Assembly (NCBI RefSeq): GCF_013033965.1
Contig: NZ_WQFE01000004.1
Location: forward strand, 124,001-188,000
DNA: 64,000 bases
Direction: 5' to 3'
DNA from: Ruegeria atlantica
GTDB lineage: Bacteria > Pseudomonadota > Alphaproteobacteria > Rhodobacterales > Rhodobacteraceae
Shown here: piece after piece, positions 10,165 through 19,797 of the stretch
Position numbering within the stretch: position 1 is the stretch's first letter
Layout: each line of letters opens with the position of its first letter
The notes under the pieces: generated by a model
Database searches by the model: none
Seen by the model: only the letters and a program-made list of their open reading frames with translations
Told to the model about the DNA's origin: nothing
Program-made: the position numbers and the translations under genes

Positions 10165-12627
10165 ATGGGTCTTGTCTTTCGCTGGCTGGTTCGGATTGCT
10201 ACGGGCCTGATCCTGTTGGCCGTCGCGGCGGTGGGTCTTGTCTATTTTCTGGCCAGCCAGTCCCTGCCGGATTATGACCAGACCGTCGAAGTCAACGGGC
10301 TGCGCGCGCCGGTCGAGATCGTGCGTGACACCGCCAATGTTCCACACATTCTGGCCGAAAACGACGCGGACGTATTCTTTGGCCTGGGTTATGCCCATGC
10401 GCAGGATCGTCTGTGGCAAATGACTGTGATGCGCCGAACGGCGCAAGGTCGACTTTCCGAAGTCTTCGGCAAGCGCACCGTCACCATCGATAAGCTCTTA
10501 CGCCGTTTTGACCTGTACAGCCTGGCTCACCGCTCGGTCGAAGTGCAGGATGACTACACCAAGGCCGCGCTGCGCGCTTATTCCGCGGGCGTCAACGCCC
10601 GGCTGGATGAGATCAATGAGAACGCACTGGGACGCGGTGCGCCCGAGATGTTCCTGTTCAATGCGCCTGTTTCGCCATGGCAACCCGGCGACAGCATTGC
10701 CATCGTCAAACTGATGAGCCTGCAACTGTCCGGCCACTTGAAGGACGAGGTTCTGCGCGCCCGCACATCCTTGATGCTGAACGATCCCAATCGGTTGTCC
10801 GACATCCTGCCTGACGTACCGGGTCCGGGCATTGCGGCGCTACCGGAATACGCAACACTTTTCCCGGGGCTGCCACGCTATGCGGAAGGCACGCCAATGC
10901 CCGATACGCCTTTGTCGCCGTTCCTGAAACGCGGCTTGGCGGGGGCATCCAACGCGTGGTCGGCAGCGCCTTCGCGTTCAGCAATCGGAGGCACCCTGCT
11001 GGCCAATGATCCCCATCTGGGCCTGACCGCACCCGGTATCTGGTATCTGGCCCGGCTTGAGCTTGCCAAAGGCGGCGTAATCGGCGCGACCATTCCAGGC
11101 GTTCCCGCGATAATGACGGGGCGCAGTGACCGGCTGGGCTGGGGCCTGACGTCGTCCTACCTGGACGATCAGGATGTTCATATCGAACAGCTGAACCCTG
11201 AAAACCCCGAAGAATACCTGTCGCCCGACGGCTTTAAACAGTTCCGCTCCCGTCCCTCGATCATCGAGATCAAGGACGAAGCCCCGATCACACTGACCCT
11301 GCGCTGGACCGAGAATGGACCCGTCTTGCCCGGCAGCCATTATGACCTGGAAACGATCACTCCGCCCGGCCATGTCGCGTCATTGTCCTGGGCCGCGCTC
11401 AGCCCGCGCGATACGTCAATGACAGCTTCGATGGCGTTGATGAATTCGGACACTGTGCGCGAAGCGATCGAAGTTGCCGAGTTGTTCATTGCACCTTCGC
11501 AAAACCTGTCGCTAGTCGACAAGGACACGATCGGCATGAAGCTGATTGGTGCGATGCCCAAACGTGACATCCGCAACCAAAGCCGTGGGCGTATCCCAAC
11601 ACCCGGCTGGTTGGCCGAGAACCTATGGCAAGGACGCTTGCCTTACGCAGACAACCCCGAATTCGTGGCCCCTGCGGGGGGAATTCTGGGCAATACAAAC
11701 AACAAGGTTATCGACCGCCCCTTCCCCAACCATGTCTCGTACGAGTGGGGCGACACGCAGCGGGTGCATCGTTGGGAACGCCTGATGCAATCGCGCGAGG
11801 TCCACACCCGCGACAGCTTTATCGAGGCGCAGCTTGATACGGTCAGCTTTACCGCCCGCTCCCTGCTGCCGCTGATTGGAGCGGACCTTTGGTTTACCGA
11901 AGCATCCGCCCCCGATGGCACCCCCGAACGACGGCGTCAGGTCGCCCTGTCCCTGTTGGCCGAATGGAACGGTGAGATGAACGAGCACCTGCCCGAGCCG
12001 CTAATCTACGCCGCGTGGCTGCGCGCGTTGCAGATCCGGTTGATCTCGGACGAGTTGGGGCCGCTGGCTGCCGAATACAAACATGTCGAGCCGCTGTTCA
12101 TCGAACGCGTGTTCCGCGACATTGACGGCGCCTCGGTCTGGTGCGATGTGCGTCAGAGCGCGCCAGTGGAAACCTGCACCGACATGGCGCGGCTGGCGCT
12201 GGACGACGCACTGATCTGGATTTCCGAGAAATACGGCGGCGCGCTGGAATCGCTGCGTTGGGGGGATGCCCATCAGGCCACGCACGACCACCCGGTTCTG
12301 GGCACGGTCCCGGTTCTGCGCTTTTTCGTCAACATTCGCCAGTCCACCAGCGGAGGTGACAACACCCTGCTGCGCGGGCGCACATCGGGTGAAGGCCCCG
12401 ACCCCTTCCAGAACGTGCACGGTGCTGGCTATCGCGGTGTCTATGATTTTGCCGATCCCAACAGCTCGGTCTTCATCACGGCAACGGGTCAATCGGGGCA
12501 CTTCCTGTCGCGCTACTATGATGATCAGGCGCAGCTTTGGCGACGTGGCGAGTATATCCCGATGTCGCTGGACATGGATCTGGCCCGCGCCGCAGCGGTC
12601 GGAGTCACCAATCTGATCCCCCGTTGA
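10165..12627 (+). CDS. Penicillin acylase-family Ntn hydrolase (S45 peptidase)
   Basis: This 820-residue protein has an N-terminal membrane segment (residues about 5-30) and the layout of the penicillin G/AHL acylase family: an alpha-chain region, a cleavage site and a large beta chain. The GASNAW motif places the catalytic N-terminal serine of the beta chain at S262, after self-cleavage of the Gly/Ala-Ser bond. ANDPHLGL follows, as is usual. Members hydrolyse amide bonds of beta-lactams, acyl-homoserine lactones or other N-acyl compounds, usually in the periplasm. AHL acylase activity would fit a quorum-sensing roseobacter, but substrate is not predictable here. Confidence 0.92.
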   Translation: MGLVFRWLVRIATGLILLAVAAVGLVYFLASQSLPDYDQTVEVNGLRAPVEIVRDTANVPHILAENDADVFFGLGYAHAQDRLWQMTVMRRTAQGRLSEVFGKRTVTIDKLLRRFDLYSLAHRSVEVQDDYTKAALRAYSAGVNARLDEINENALGRGAPEMFLFNAPVSPWQPGDSIAIVKLMSLQLSGHLKDEVLRARTSLMLNDPNRLSDILPDVPGPGIAALPEYATLFPGLPRYAEGTPMPDTPLSPFLKRGLAGASNAWSAAPSRSAIGGTLLANDPHLGLTAPGIWYLARLELAKGGVIGATIPGVPAIMTGRSDRLGWGLTSSYLDDQDVHIEQLNPENPEEYLSPDGFKQFRSRPSIIEIKDEAPITLTLRWTENGPVLPGSHYDLETITPPGHVASLSWAALSPRDTSMTASMALMNSDTVREAIEVAELFIAPSQNLSLVDKDTIGMKLIGAMPKRDIRNQSRGRIPTPGWLAENLWQGRLPYADNPEFVAPAGGILGNTNNKVIDRPFPNHVSYEWGDTQRVHRWERLMQSREVHTRDSFIEAQLDTVSFTARSLLPLIGADLWFTEASAPDGTPERRRQVALSLLAEWNGEMNEHLPEPLIYAAWLRALQIRLISDELGPLAAEYKHVEPLFIERVFRDIDGASVWCDVRQSAPVETCTDMARLALDDALIWISEKYGGALESLRWGDAHQATHDHPVLGTVPVLRFFVNIRQSTSGGDNTLLRGRTSGEGPDPFQNVHGAGYRGVYDFADPNSSVFITATGQSGHFLSRYYDDQAQLWRRGEYIPMSLDMDLARAAAVGVTNLIPR

Positions 12628-12734
12628 TTTCCAACGCTTCGGCAGGACCTTGCCCCTTTTTCGCCCTGCCGTGGACGCGCACGGGTGTTTTCGCCTACGA
12701 TCTGTTGGCCGACTATTTGGAACCGGGGGTACAG

Positions 12735-13130
12735 ATGGCCAGTATTCGGGATATGATGAACAATCTCGCACGCGACTACGCAATCGCGTGGAGTTCGGGC
12801 GACCCTGAATCGGTCGCCAGCTTTTACGCTCCCGACGGGCAGATCACGATCAACCGGGGGGAACCTATCGTGGGCCGCGCTGCCGTTGCCGAGATGGCGC
12901 GCGGCTTTCACGCCGATTTCCCGGACCTTGAAGTACGTTGCGACATGCTGCGCTGGGCCGGGACACACGCGATTTTTGTATGGACGTTAGAAGGCCAACA
13001 CTCCGAGACCGGCAATCACGTCGTCACACGTGGCTGGGAAGAATGGGAATTGACCCCTGACAACAAGGTGCAATCATCGCTTTTCTGGTATGATGCCGAT
13101 GACCATCAGCGCCAGATAGACGGACAGTAA
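12735..13130 (+). CDS. SnoaL/NTF2-like fold protein
   Basis: This is a 131-residue soluble protein. The start WSSGDPESVASFYAPDG and the central motif EIARGFHADFPDLE-like stretch, followed by paired beta strands ending in YDADD, match the SnoaL-like / nuclear transport factor 2 fold, a conical barrel used by isomerases, cyclases and binding proteins. The ATG at 12735 is chosen over an in-frame upstream ATG at 12537, which would overlap the acylase gene. GGGGGT precedes the chosen start. It sits 107 bases after the acylase gene. No catalytic residues can be assigned. Confidence 0.7.
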   Translation: MASIRDMMNNLARDYAIAWSSGDPESVASFYAPDGQITINRGEPIVGRAAVAEMARGFHADFPDLEVRCDMLRWAGTHAIFVWTLEGQHSETGNHVVTRGWEEWELTPDNKVQSSLFWYDADDHQRQIDGQ

Positions 13131-13142
13131 CCAACTATCCGC

Positions 13143-13427
13143 TTATTCGCGCGCAATCTGATAGTGACGTGGAATGCCTTCGGTCACTTTGAACCAAGCC
13201 GAGGCTTTTGTTCGCGCCTGATGGGCGTCAAAGGCGGTCTGGCTTTCAAAGACTTCGCTCACATTGAACCGGCCGGGAGTGTCCGCGTCTTCCGTCACTT
13301 CGAATGAGATGCATCCTGGCTCGGCCCGCGTCAGGGCAACATGTTCTGACAAAGCGTCCCGTACTTGCGCAATCCGCTCGGCGGGTACTGAAATATGACC
13401 GCGCAGGACAACCTTAGATTTTGCCAT
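13143..13427 (-). CDS. ABM-domain protein, putative quinol monooxygenase
   Basis: This is a 94-residue protein of the antibiotic biosynthesis monooxygenase (ABM/YgiN) type. The pattern is a first strand (VVLRGHISVP), a helix, EPGCISFEVTED and the strand NVSEVFES followed by AFDAHQ, which is typical of dimeric ferredoxin-like barrels. Known members oxidise quinols or degrade haem without cofactors, but the fold is also used for binding. It lies 18 bases downstream of hflX on the same strand and may be read through from it. It is convergent with the SnoaL-like gene. Confidence 0.75.
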   Translation of the reverse strand: MAKSKVVLRGHISVPAERIAQVRDALSEHVALTRAEPGCISFEVTEDADTPGRFNVSEVFESQTAFDAHQARTKASAWFKVTEGIPRHYQIARE

Positions 13428-13445
13428 TGAAACCTAGCTGACTGA

Positions 13446-14717
13446 TCAAAGCGCGGCGAACTGCGCTGCTTGCTTGTCGGTCCACAGGACGGTCAGTTGA
13501 AATCCGTCATCCGTTTGTTCTTCGGATCGCACCACATCCTGCCGGAACAGCCACGCGCGCTTGTCGCCCTCGGCAAAGCCCAGCGTCAGAACCGTCTCGT
13601 GCCGGACGCCTTGCAGTTTGATCGCAATCTCGGCCAATAGCGGTTTCAGCCCTTCGCCCGTTACGGCGGAAATGGCAAAGATCGACGGATCGCGATCGGC
13701 CCGCGCAAACGTTGCCTCGCGCTCGTCATCGTTCAGCAGGTCGATCTTGTTCCAAACCTCCAGGCGGGGCCGTTCGTCATCGACACCCAACGAGGTCAAA
13801 ATGGTTTCGACATCCTGCGCCTGCGCTTCGGTTTCCGCGTGGCTGATATCGCGCACATGCACGACGATATCTGCCCCCAGCACCTCTTCGAGCGTGGCGC
13901 GGAACGCCGCAACCAGTTCGGTTGGAAGGTTAGAGATAAAGCCTACCGTGTCCGACAGGATCACCTCGGGGCCGTCAGGCAATTCGACCCGCCGCATGGT
14001 CGGATCCAGCGTGGCGAACAGCATGTCCTTGGCCATCACCTCAGCCCCGGTCAGGCGGTTGAACAGTGTCGATTTACCGGCGTTCGTATATCCTACCAAA
14101 GCCACAATCGGATACGGTACCTTGGCGCGCGCGGCGCGGTGCAGCGTCCGGGTCTTGATCACCTTCTGCAATTGTCGACGCAAGCGCACGAGTTGATCAT
14201 CAATCGCCCGGCGGTCGGCCTCGATCTGCGTTTCACCGGGACCGCCGACAAAACCCAATCCGCCCCGCTGGCGTTCAAGGTGGGTCCAGGCGCGGACAAG
14301 ACGCGTGCGCTGATAGCTGAGCGCGGCCATCTCGACCTGCAACACACCCTCGCGGGTGCGGGCGCGGTCGCTGAAAATCTCCAATATCAACCCGGTCCGA
14401 TCGAGAATCTTGACCTTCCAGGCCTTTTCCAGATTGCGTTGCTGAACGGGGGTCACCGGGCCGTCAATCAGAACCAGCTCGACCTCGGCGTCGTGAAGCC
14501 GCTCGGCCAGCTCTTCGATCTTGCCACTCCCGAACAAGAGCCCCGGTTGGGCGCGCTGAAGGCGCACGACCTCGGACCCAATCACGTCAAGATCGGGCAA
14601 AGCGGCAGCCAGCGCCACCGCCTCTTCCAGCGCCGGTTCGGGGACACGGCGCTGTTCATCTGATTTGATTTCCGGATGCAGCACCCAAGCTCGGGTGCGC
14701 GTCCTGTCATGTTCCAT
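13446..14717 (-). CDS. hflX: Ribosome-associated GTPase HflX
   Basis: HflX binds the 50S subunit and splits stalled ribosomes under stress. The protein has 423 residues, with an N-terminal HflX domain (residues 1-190, including the glycine-rich GGLGFVGGPGETQIE) and a GTPase domain with P-loop GYTNAGKST at 209-217, switch DTVGFI and NKID. The ATG at 14717 overlaps the hfq stop codon (TGATG), the usual hfq-hflX coupling. A TTG at 14720 is in frame but unlikely. It follows hfq in the classic alphaproteobacterial ntr-trkA-hfq-hflX order. Confidence 0.95.
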   Translation of the reverse strand: MEHDRTRTRAWVLHPEIKSDEQRRVPEPALEEAVALAAALPDLDVIGSEVVRLQRAQPGLLFGSGKIEELAERLHDAEVELVLIDGPVTPVQQRNLEKAWKVKILDRTGLILEIFSDRARTREGVLQVEMAALSYQRTRLVRAWTHLERQRGGLGFVGGPGETQIEADRRAIDDQLVRLRRQLQKVIKTRTLHRAARAKVPYPIVALVGYTNAGKSTLFNRLTGAEVMAKDMLFATLDPTMRRVELPDGPEVILSDTVGFISNLPTELVAAFRATLEEVLGADIVVHVRDISHAETEAQAQDVETILTSLGVDDERPRLEVWNKIDLLNDDEREATFARADRDPSIFAISAVTGEGLKPLLAEIAIKLQGVRHETVLTLGFAEGDKRAWLFRQDVVRSEEQTDDGFQLTVLWTDKQAAQFAAL

Positions 14718-14956
14718 CAAGAGGCGTCTTCGCCCTCATACAGGCTGATCGGCTGCGACGGCATGATCGTCGAAATCGCGTGTTTGTAGACCAGCTGCGA
14801 CTGTCCGTCGCGGCGTAGCAATACGCAGAAATTGTCGAACCAGGTGATGACACCCTGCAATTTCACACCGTTGATCAGGAAAATTGTGACCGGGACCTTT
14901 GCTTTCCGTACATTGTTCAGGAACGCGTCCTGCAGATTCTGTCTGTCCGAAGCCAT
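14717..14956 (-). CDS. hfq: RNA chaperone Hfq
   Basis: Hfq forms a hexameric ring that pairs small RNAs with mRNAs. In Rhodobacteraceae and rhizobia it also influences nitrogen-regulated expression. The 79-residue protein has Sm1 ([20 protein letters not shown], then [14 protein letters not shown]) and the Sm2 motif YKHAISTI, with a short acidic tail. The start is preceded by a poor Shine-Dalgarno in an AT-rich leader (14957-15000). The 126-base gap to trkH may hold its own promoter. Its stop overlaps the hflX start. Confidence 0.97.
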   Translation of the reverse strand: MASDRQNLQDAFLNNVRKAKVPVTIFLINGVKLQGVITWFDNFCVLLRRDGQSQLVYKHAISTIMPSQPISLYEGEDAS

Positions 14957-15082
14957 ATTTTTATAATCTCGCCATTGTTCTTGCTACGCGCTGCGGACCA
15001 ACGCGCTCCCTCCGGCAGAGTATGGAGTGTCGTTAACCGATATTCCAGATGAAAAATAAGGCGTCAGTAAAGGTGAGGATTC

Positions 15083-16621
15083 TCAGTCTCGCCAGAGGGT
15101 TGGCGTAATCAATGCAATGATCGCCAGTGTTTCCAGCCGTCCGATCACCATCGCCGCGCACATGGTCAGCTTAGCACCCCATGGCAAATCCACCAGACGA
15201 ATGGGGACATCAGTGGCCAGTTCGATCAACGGCCCAGTCGTGCTGAGCGCGGCAACGCTGAGGACCATGGCCTGTTCAAACCCCGACCCCATCGCGGCCA
15301 GCAACAGGTTGAACAGCGCTGCGGTCAAGGCAAACATCATCAGGAAGATCCAGGCGATGAATGCCCCGTCACTTTGAATCCGCCGGTTGCCGCCGCCAAT
15401 CCCGCTGACGGATGAGGGATAAATCAACCGATCAATCTCGCGCGCGCCATTGAGGTACAGTGCAAAGACCCGCAGCAGTTTGACCCCACCGGCAGTCGTG
15501 GCCACGCCCCCACCGATCAGGGCCAGGCCCATCAGGATCAGGCCCGGAGTACCAAGGCCTGACAATTGCTGCGCATCGTTCCAGTTGGCGCTTTCAAACC
15601 CGGCCGTGGTCAGGAAAGACAGCGCCGTAAACATCATACCCCAGATCACACCAAGCGCCTGAAGCGGTTCCAACTGATTGCCAATCTCAAGCACACCCGC
15701 CCAGACGCGCGCGAACAACAAGGCCGCCACAAACGCCACGATCATCAGGCCAATGCGAAACTCGGGGTCCTTGTCCAAACGGGAATAGCCGGACGTCGCC
15801 GTATCGGTGGAAAATGTCAGCCGGGACAAGGCAAAGAACAGAAACAGAAACAGAATCGCCTCACCCGTTATTCCGGCCTGCGCGCCCTCTAGCCCACCAA
15901 CCGGAGAAATCCCGGACGTGGCCATTGTCGACATCGCGTGACAGATTGCGGTCAAACCGTTTTCGCCGGCGATCAGAAGCAGGATCCAGATGACGGCGGT
16001 CAGACCGGCATAAACCGGCGTCAACGTCCGGGTCACTCGGATCAGACGGCCCCGGGGATCGACCTCTTCGCTTTGCGCCACGCCCGAAACCGGTCGTCCG
16101 GGCTGGCCACGGGCGGTAATTTCGAACCCACCCAACGACAAAGGTGCCAGAATTGCAGCAGCCGCAATCCACATCAGCAAACCACCCATCCATCCAACCA
16201 AAGCGCGCCACAGATGCAGCGGTGCGGTCAGGCGGTCCGGGTCCGGAAACAGGTCCGCTCCGGTTGTGGTCACAGCACTGACCATATCGAAATACGCATT
16301 CAGAAAGGTGGTCGTGCCCAAGGCATCATGCAGCGGAATTGCCAGAAACAGCGGCAGGACAGTGAAACACCCCAGCAACACGGCTAATTGCCCCAAAGTC
16401 CCACGGCGAGGCACGCGGTTCGATGCGGCCACAGCGATGGTGGACACCACGAATAGCCCCAGCAAGCCGGAATAGAAAAATGATCTGGACGTATCGTGAT
16501 CATCCAAAGCCAGCGCATAAACCGCCGGAATCCACATCGACAGCGCAACGATTCCCCAGATCAAAAGGAACAGCGGCAACCGCTGTATCATCCTGATCTG
16601 CTGTCTCCGAGCGCGCGCCAT
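15083..16621 (-). CDS. trkH: Trk potassium uptake membrane subunit TrkH
   Basis: TrkH is the K+-translocating subunit of the Trk system, which imports K+ under control of TrkA. The protein has 512 residues and about ten hydrophobic segments. It shows the pore-loop signatures SAVTTTGADL, MSTMATSGIS and LTTAGFES, corresponding to repeated selectivity-filter regions. The ATG overlaps the trkA TGA by one base (TGATG at 16619-16623), indicating coupled translation. A second ATG ten codons in would also fit. An amphipathic basic N-terminus precedes the first membrane segment. Confidence 0.93.
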   Translation of the reverse strand: MARARRQQIRMIQRLPLFLLIWGIVALSMWIPAVYALALDDHDTSRSFFYSGLLGLFVVSTIAVAASNRVPRRGTLGQLAVLLGCFTVLPLFLAIPLHDALGTTTFLNAYFDMVSAVTTTGADLFPDPDRLTAPLHLWRALVGWMGGLLMWIAAAAILAPLSLGGFEITARGQPGRPVSGVAQSEEVDPRGRLIRVTRTLTPVYAGLTAVIWILLLIAGENGLTAICHAMSTMATSGISPVGGLEGAQAGITGEAILFLFLFFALSRLTFSTDTATSGYSRLDKDPEFRIGLMIVAFVAALLFARVWAGVLEIGNQLEPLQALGVIWGMMFTALSFLTTAGFESANWNDAQQLSGLGTPGLILMGLALIGGGVATTAGGVKLLRVFALYLNGAREIDRLIYPSSVSGIGGGNRRIQSDGAFIAWIFLMMFALTAALFNLLLAAMGSGFEQAMVLSVAALSTTGPLIELATDVPIRLVDLPWGAKLTMCAAMVIGRLETLAIIALITPTLWRD

Positions 16622-17997
16622 CAGAAGAAATCGATTGAAACCTGCATCAGGCGCTCGACCTCGGGTACGTCCTTGGCCATGGCAAAGATCGCCACCACAT
16701 CTTTTTCATCGATCCGCAGGCTGCCGGTCGGGCGCAAAAGCTCATCGCCTTTTCTTACGGCACCAACAAGGACACCCTCGGGGAAATCAATATCGCGCAG
16801 CCTCTGCCCTGCCATGGGTGAGGTGGAAAGTACCTCAGCCTCGATCACTTCGGCCTCGGCGTCCCCGATAGAATAGACCTGCCGCACCCGCCCGTGGCGA
16901 ATGTGGCGCAGGATCGAGCTGACCGTGGTCGCACGCGGGTTAATGTAGGCGTCGATCCCCAACGGCCCCATCAGGGCAACCATGCTGGGATCGTTGATCA
17001 ACGCAATCGCCAACGCACAGCCTTCGGCCTTGGCCCGTACCGCCGCCAGCATGTTGGCCCGATCATCATCAGTGACCGCCAGCATCGCATCGGCGCGTTC
17101 GATCCCGGCCTCGCGCAGCAAGGCGGCGTCCAAGCCATCGCCATTCAGAACAATCGTCCGCTCCAGCGTTTCCGCTGCTATTTCAGCGCTTCGGCGGTCC
17201 CGCTCGATCACCTTAGAGCGCACACGGCTTTCACGCTCTTCCAGCGTTCGGGCGACTTCCAGCCCAACATTGCCGCCGCCCACAATCACCACGCGGTCCT
17301 GCTTTTTCTGGGCCTTCCCAAAAACCTCCATCGTGCGATCCACGTCTTTTACATTGGTAAAGACATAACATTCGTCACCGACAAACAGCTGGTCCTCGGA
17401 TTCAGGCGCAAACAACGTGCCTTCGCGCCGTACGCCAACAACGATCGAACTGAGCGTCGAAAACAGATCCGTGAGCTGCCGCAATGGGGTGTTCACAATC
17501 GGGCAGTCTTCATCGATGCGAATGCCCAGCAACTGCGCCTGCCCGTCCATAAACATCTCAGTATCAAAGGCCGACGGGGCCGAAAGGCGGCGCATCGCAG
17601 CGGCTGCGACTTCGCGCTCAGGGCTGATCACAACGTCAATGGGCAAATGGTCACGACGGAACAGGTCCGAATGGATCGCCTGCAAATATGATTTTGCTCG
17701 CAGTCGCGCGATCTTGCGCTGGATGGAAAAAATCGAGTGTGCCATCTGACAGGTGACCATGTTCACCTCGTCCGAATGGGTCGCCGCGATGATCATGTCT
17801 GCATCCCGCGCGCCTGCGCGTTCGAGCACATCTGGATAGCTGGCAAATCCGGCAATTCCCTGAACATCCAGTGTTTCCGTTGCCCGGCGTACCAGATCGG
17901 GATTGTTGTCCACCACCGTTACATCATTCAGTTCGCCCGATAAGTGACGTGCGATCTGCCAGCCGACCTGACCGGCACCGCATATGATGACCTTCAT
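16621..17997 (-). CDS. trkA: Trk potassium transport NAD-binding regulator TrkA
   Basis: TrkA is the cytoplasmic ring protein that gates TrkH in response to nucleotides. The 458 residues equal the usual length and contain two RCK units: GAGQVGWQIARHL at the N-terminus and VVIVGGGNVGLEVA in the second half, both Rossmann glycine motifs, each followed by a TrkA-C domain. The start at 17997 (MKVIICGAG) is chosen over a longer frame because AGAAGGG precedes it and the N-terminus then matches the family. It forms an operon with trkH and sits in the ntr-trk-hfq synteny block. Confidence 0.96.
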   Translation of the reverse strand: MKVIICGAGQVGWQIARHLSGELNDVTVVDNNPDLVRRATETLDVQGIAGFASYPDVLERAGARDADMIIAATHSDEVNMVTCQMAHSIFSIQRKIARLRAKSYLQAIHSDLFRRDHLPIDVVISPEREVAAAAMRRLSAPSAFDTEMFMDGQAQLLGIRIDEDCPIVNTPLRQLTDLFSTLSSIVVGVRREGTLFAPESEDQLFVGDECYVFTNVKDVDRTMEVFGKAQKKQDRVVIVGGGNVGLEVARTLEERESRVRSKVIERDRRSAEIAAETLERTIVLNGDGLDAALLREAGIERADAMLAVTDDDRANMLAAVRAKAEGCALAIALINDPSMVALMGPLGIDAYINPRATTVSSILRHIRHGRVRQVYSIGDAEAEVIEAEVLSTSPMAGQRLRDIDFPEGVLVGAVRKGDELLRPTGSLRIDEKDVVAIFAMAKDVPEVERLMQVSIDFF

Positions 17998-18093
17998 GTT
18001 TCTGGCCCTTCTGCCTGAAATCCTTGAATGACAGATGCCCCCAAAGCGGTCAATTGAATTGTCATACCTGCGAGACTGAGGCAAGATAAGCCT

Positions 18094-18573
18094 ATGAAAT
18101 CAGTACTTCGCCTGATCATTCCCGTGATGTTCCTGTCCGCCTGCACCGGCCCCCTGTCGCTGTATTACCGCGAGGGTGAAAGTGTATCGCGCGCGCAGTC
18201 CGAGACCACGCAATGTCAGGTCAAAGCGGTAAACGCAGTACCAGTCGCCAATCAGGTACGGCAGAGCCCGCCCACATATTGGCCCGGGCGCACGTATTGC
18301 GACGGCCACGGGCATTGCTATCGCTCGCCGGGTTGGTGGGAACCCGGGCGAGTCTATACAGTCGACGTTAACGCAGGTCTGCGCGATCAGGTCGAGGCGC
18401 AATGCATGGCTAAAAAAGGGTTTCGCCCGATTAGCCTTCCGCCCTGTAGACAGAGCATAAAGTCACAGGTTACGCCTGCACGCACAACGAAATTTCCGCC
18501 GCTGAGCACCCAATCCTGCTATGTGAAGTTTGACGACGGGTCTTTCCAGATCATCACAGCCGGCCAAACCTGA
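18094..18573 (+). CDS. Small cysteine-containing lipoprotein, function unknown
   Basis: This 159-residue protein has a signal peptide with lipobox FLSAC (C17). The mature part is rich in P, Y, W and C (YWPGRTYCDGHGHCYRSPGWW), which gives two closely spaced cysteines likely to pair in the periplasm. No domain is recognised. It diverges from trkA across a 96-base gap and is convergent with the MFS gene 20 bases beyond its stop. With that MFS gene it forms the segment separating ntrX from trkA. Confidence 0.65.
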   Translation: MKSVLRLIIPVMFLSACTGPLSLYYREGESVSRAQSETTQCQVKAVNAVPVANQVRQSPPTYWPGRTYCDGHGHCYRSPGWWEPGRVYTVDVNAGLRDQVEAQCMAKKGFRPISLPPCRQSIKSQVTPARTTKFPPLSTQSCYVKFDDGSFQIITAGQT

Positions 18574-18593
18574 CGGGATCAGGCAGACCCGGC

Positions 18594-19754
18594 CTACTGT
18601 CGCCTTTTCGCAAACCACACGTGAATTGCGATGGCCATAAGGTAAATGCAGACCACCACTGCCAGCATTATAGCCTCATCTGAGCGCAACAGGATTGCAA
18701 GCAAAAGCGGCGTGCCCAGCAGATTGCCGCCATTGCCCATCTGCGCCATCGCTCCGTAACTGAGCGCTTGCGCCTCGGCGGTCGCGTTCAGTTGCGGTAC
18801 AGCTGCGAAACTGCCGCCCTGAACAAGGCCCAGCACCGCGAACAGTGCGATGCAAACGACAGACAACGGAGCGCCCAAAAACAACGCTGAAATCGTGAGG
18901 ATAGCCAATCCAAACCCAAGGTTGACAACGGTGATACTGGTCACGAAGTTCAACAGCAGTGGAACGACCAGCCAAGACAACACAATCCCCGCAAGCGGCA
19001 TCAGACCGGCAATCGACGCTTGGGTCGCCTCGGGCAACTGACCGGGCAGTATCGCCAGCAGAGAAACAAAGGTCAGCGTGTAAAAGAACCAACCCAGCGC
19101 TGGAGCAGCCACAAATGCCGAACGGTAAGTTTGCAAGTGAACCTGGGCAATGTACCTCAGATTCCAATGCACCGTTTCCGGTGGATGCATGTCCAATTGC
19201 AGCCGGGCCAGTACGATCAGCACCGCTGTCGCCAACATCAATCCGCCATGCAAGCCAAAATAGGCAGCCAGCCCAAACTGATCGACGAATGGCAGGCCAA
19301 TCCAGGCGTTCATGGCAAAAGCCACCCCAAAGAAACTGCTCCACAGAACCATCGCCGCGTTGCGGGCTTTGCCTTGTGTGATCTGCGCGATCAGCGTCGG
19401 GGCGGCGACGACGATCGCGAGATGAGACATCCCTTCAAGCACGCGACTGATCAGCATCGCGTAAAAGCCGGGTATCGTCGATTGAAACACCGAGATTGCG
19501 CCGCCGAGAACCAGACCAAAGACCAATAGCCTAACGGGGCCTACCCGCCCTGTGACCGCGCCGGATACAGCCCCCAGAACAGCGCCGATCAGACTAATGA
19601 TTGATAACAACCACCCGATGGAACCCGTGTAATCAGGGTAAAGCAGCCCGACATCAGCGAAAGGTACCGCAATCTTGGCAAACTGCGTGGCTGCGCCCAA
19701 CCCGGCAAGCCACAGGATAAATACTTGTGCAAAAACGCGAACAGGCTGAGTCAT
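18594..19754 (-). CDS. MFS transporter, unknown substrate
   Basis: This 386-residue membrane protein has about 12 segments and an MFS-like central loop. Motif A is degenerate (SGAVTGRVGPVR), so family assignment rests mainly on topology and the conserved segment ISRVLEGMSHLAIVVAAPTL, which resembles cyanate/nitrate-type and other small-molecule porters. It lies 43 bases downstream of the XRE regulator on the same strand, suggesting a two-gene operon of regulator and transporter. A direct repeat occupies that gap. No clear Shine-Dalgarno is seen before the ATG. Confidence 0.8.
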   Translation of the reverse strand: MTQPVRVFAQVFILWLAGLGAATQFAKIAVPFADVGLLYPDYTGSIGWLLSIISLIGAVLGAVSGAVTGRVGPVRLLVFGLVLGGAISVFQSTIPGFYAMLISRVLEGMSHLAIVVAAPTLIAQITQGKARNAAMVLWSSFFGVAFAMNAWIGLPFVDQFGLAAYFGLHGGLMLATAVLIVLARLQLDMHPPETVHWNLRYIAQVHLQTYRSAFVAAPALGWFFYTLTFVSLLAILPGQLPEATQASIAGLMPLAGIVLSWLVVPLLLNFVTSITVVNLGFGLAILTISALFLGAPLSVVCIALFAVLGLVQGGSFAAVPQLNATAEAQALSYGAMAQMGNGGNLLGTPLLLAILLRSDEAIMLAVVVCIYLMAIAIHVWFAKRRQ

Positions 19755-19758
19755 GAAC

Positions 19759-19786
19759 TTGTTCTACAGGCCACTTTGTTCCACGG
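19759..19786 (-). repeat. Imperfect tandem motif between XRE gene and MFS gene
   Basis: Read on the minus strand, CCGTGGAACAA (19776-19786) and CCTGTAGAACAA (19759-19770) are near-identical direct repeats spaced by about one and a half helical turns, just upstream of the MFS start codon. They could bind the adjacent XRE regulator. Low-level similarity by chance cannot be excluded. Confidence 0.25.
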
Positions 19787-19797
19787 ACACGCATAAA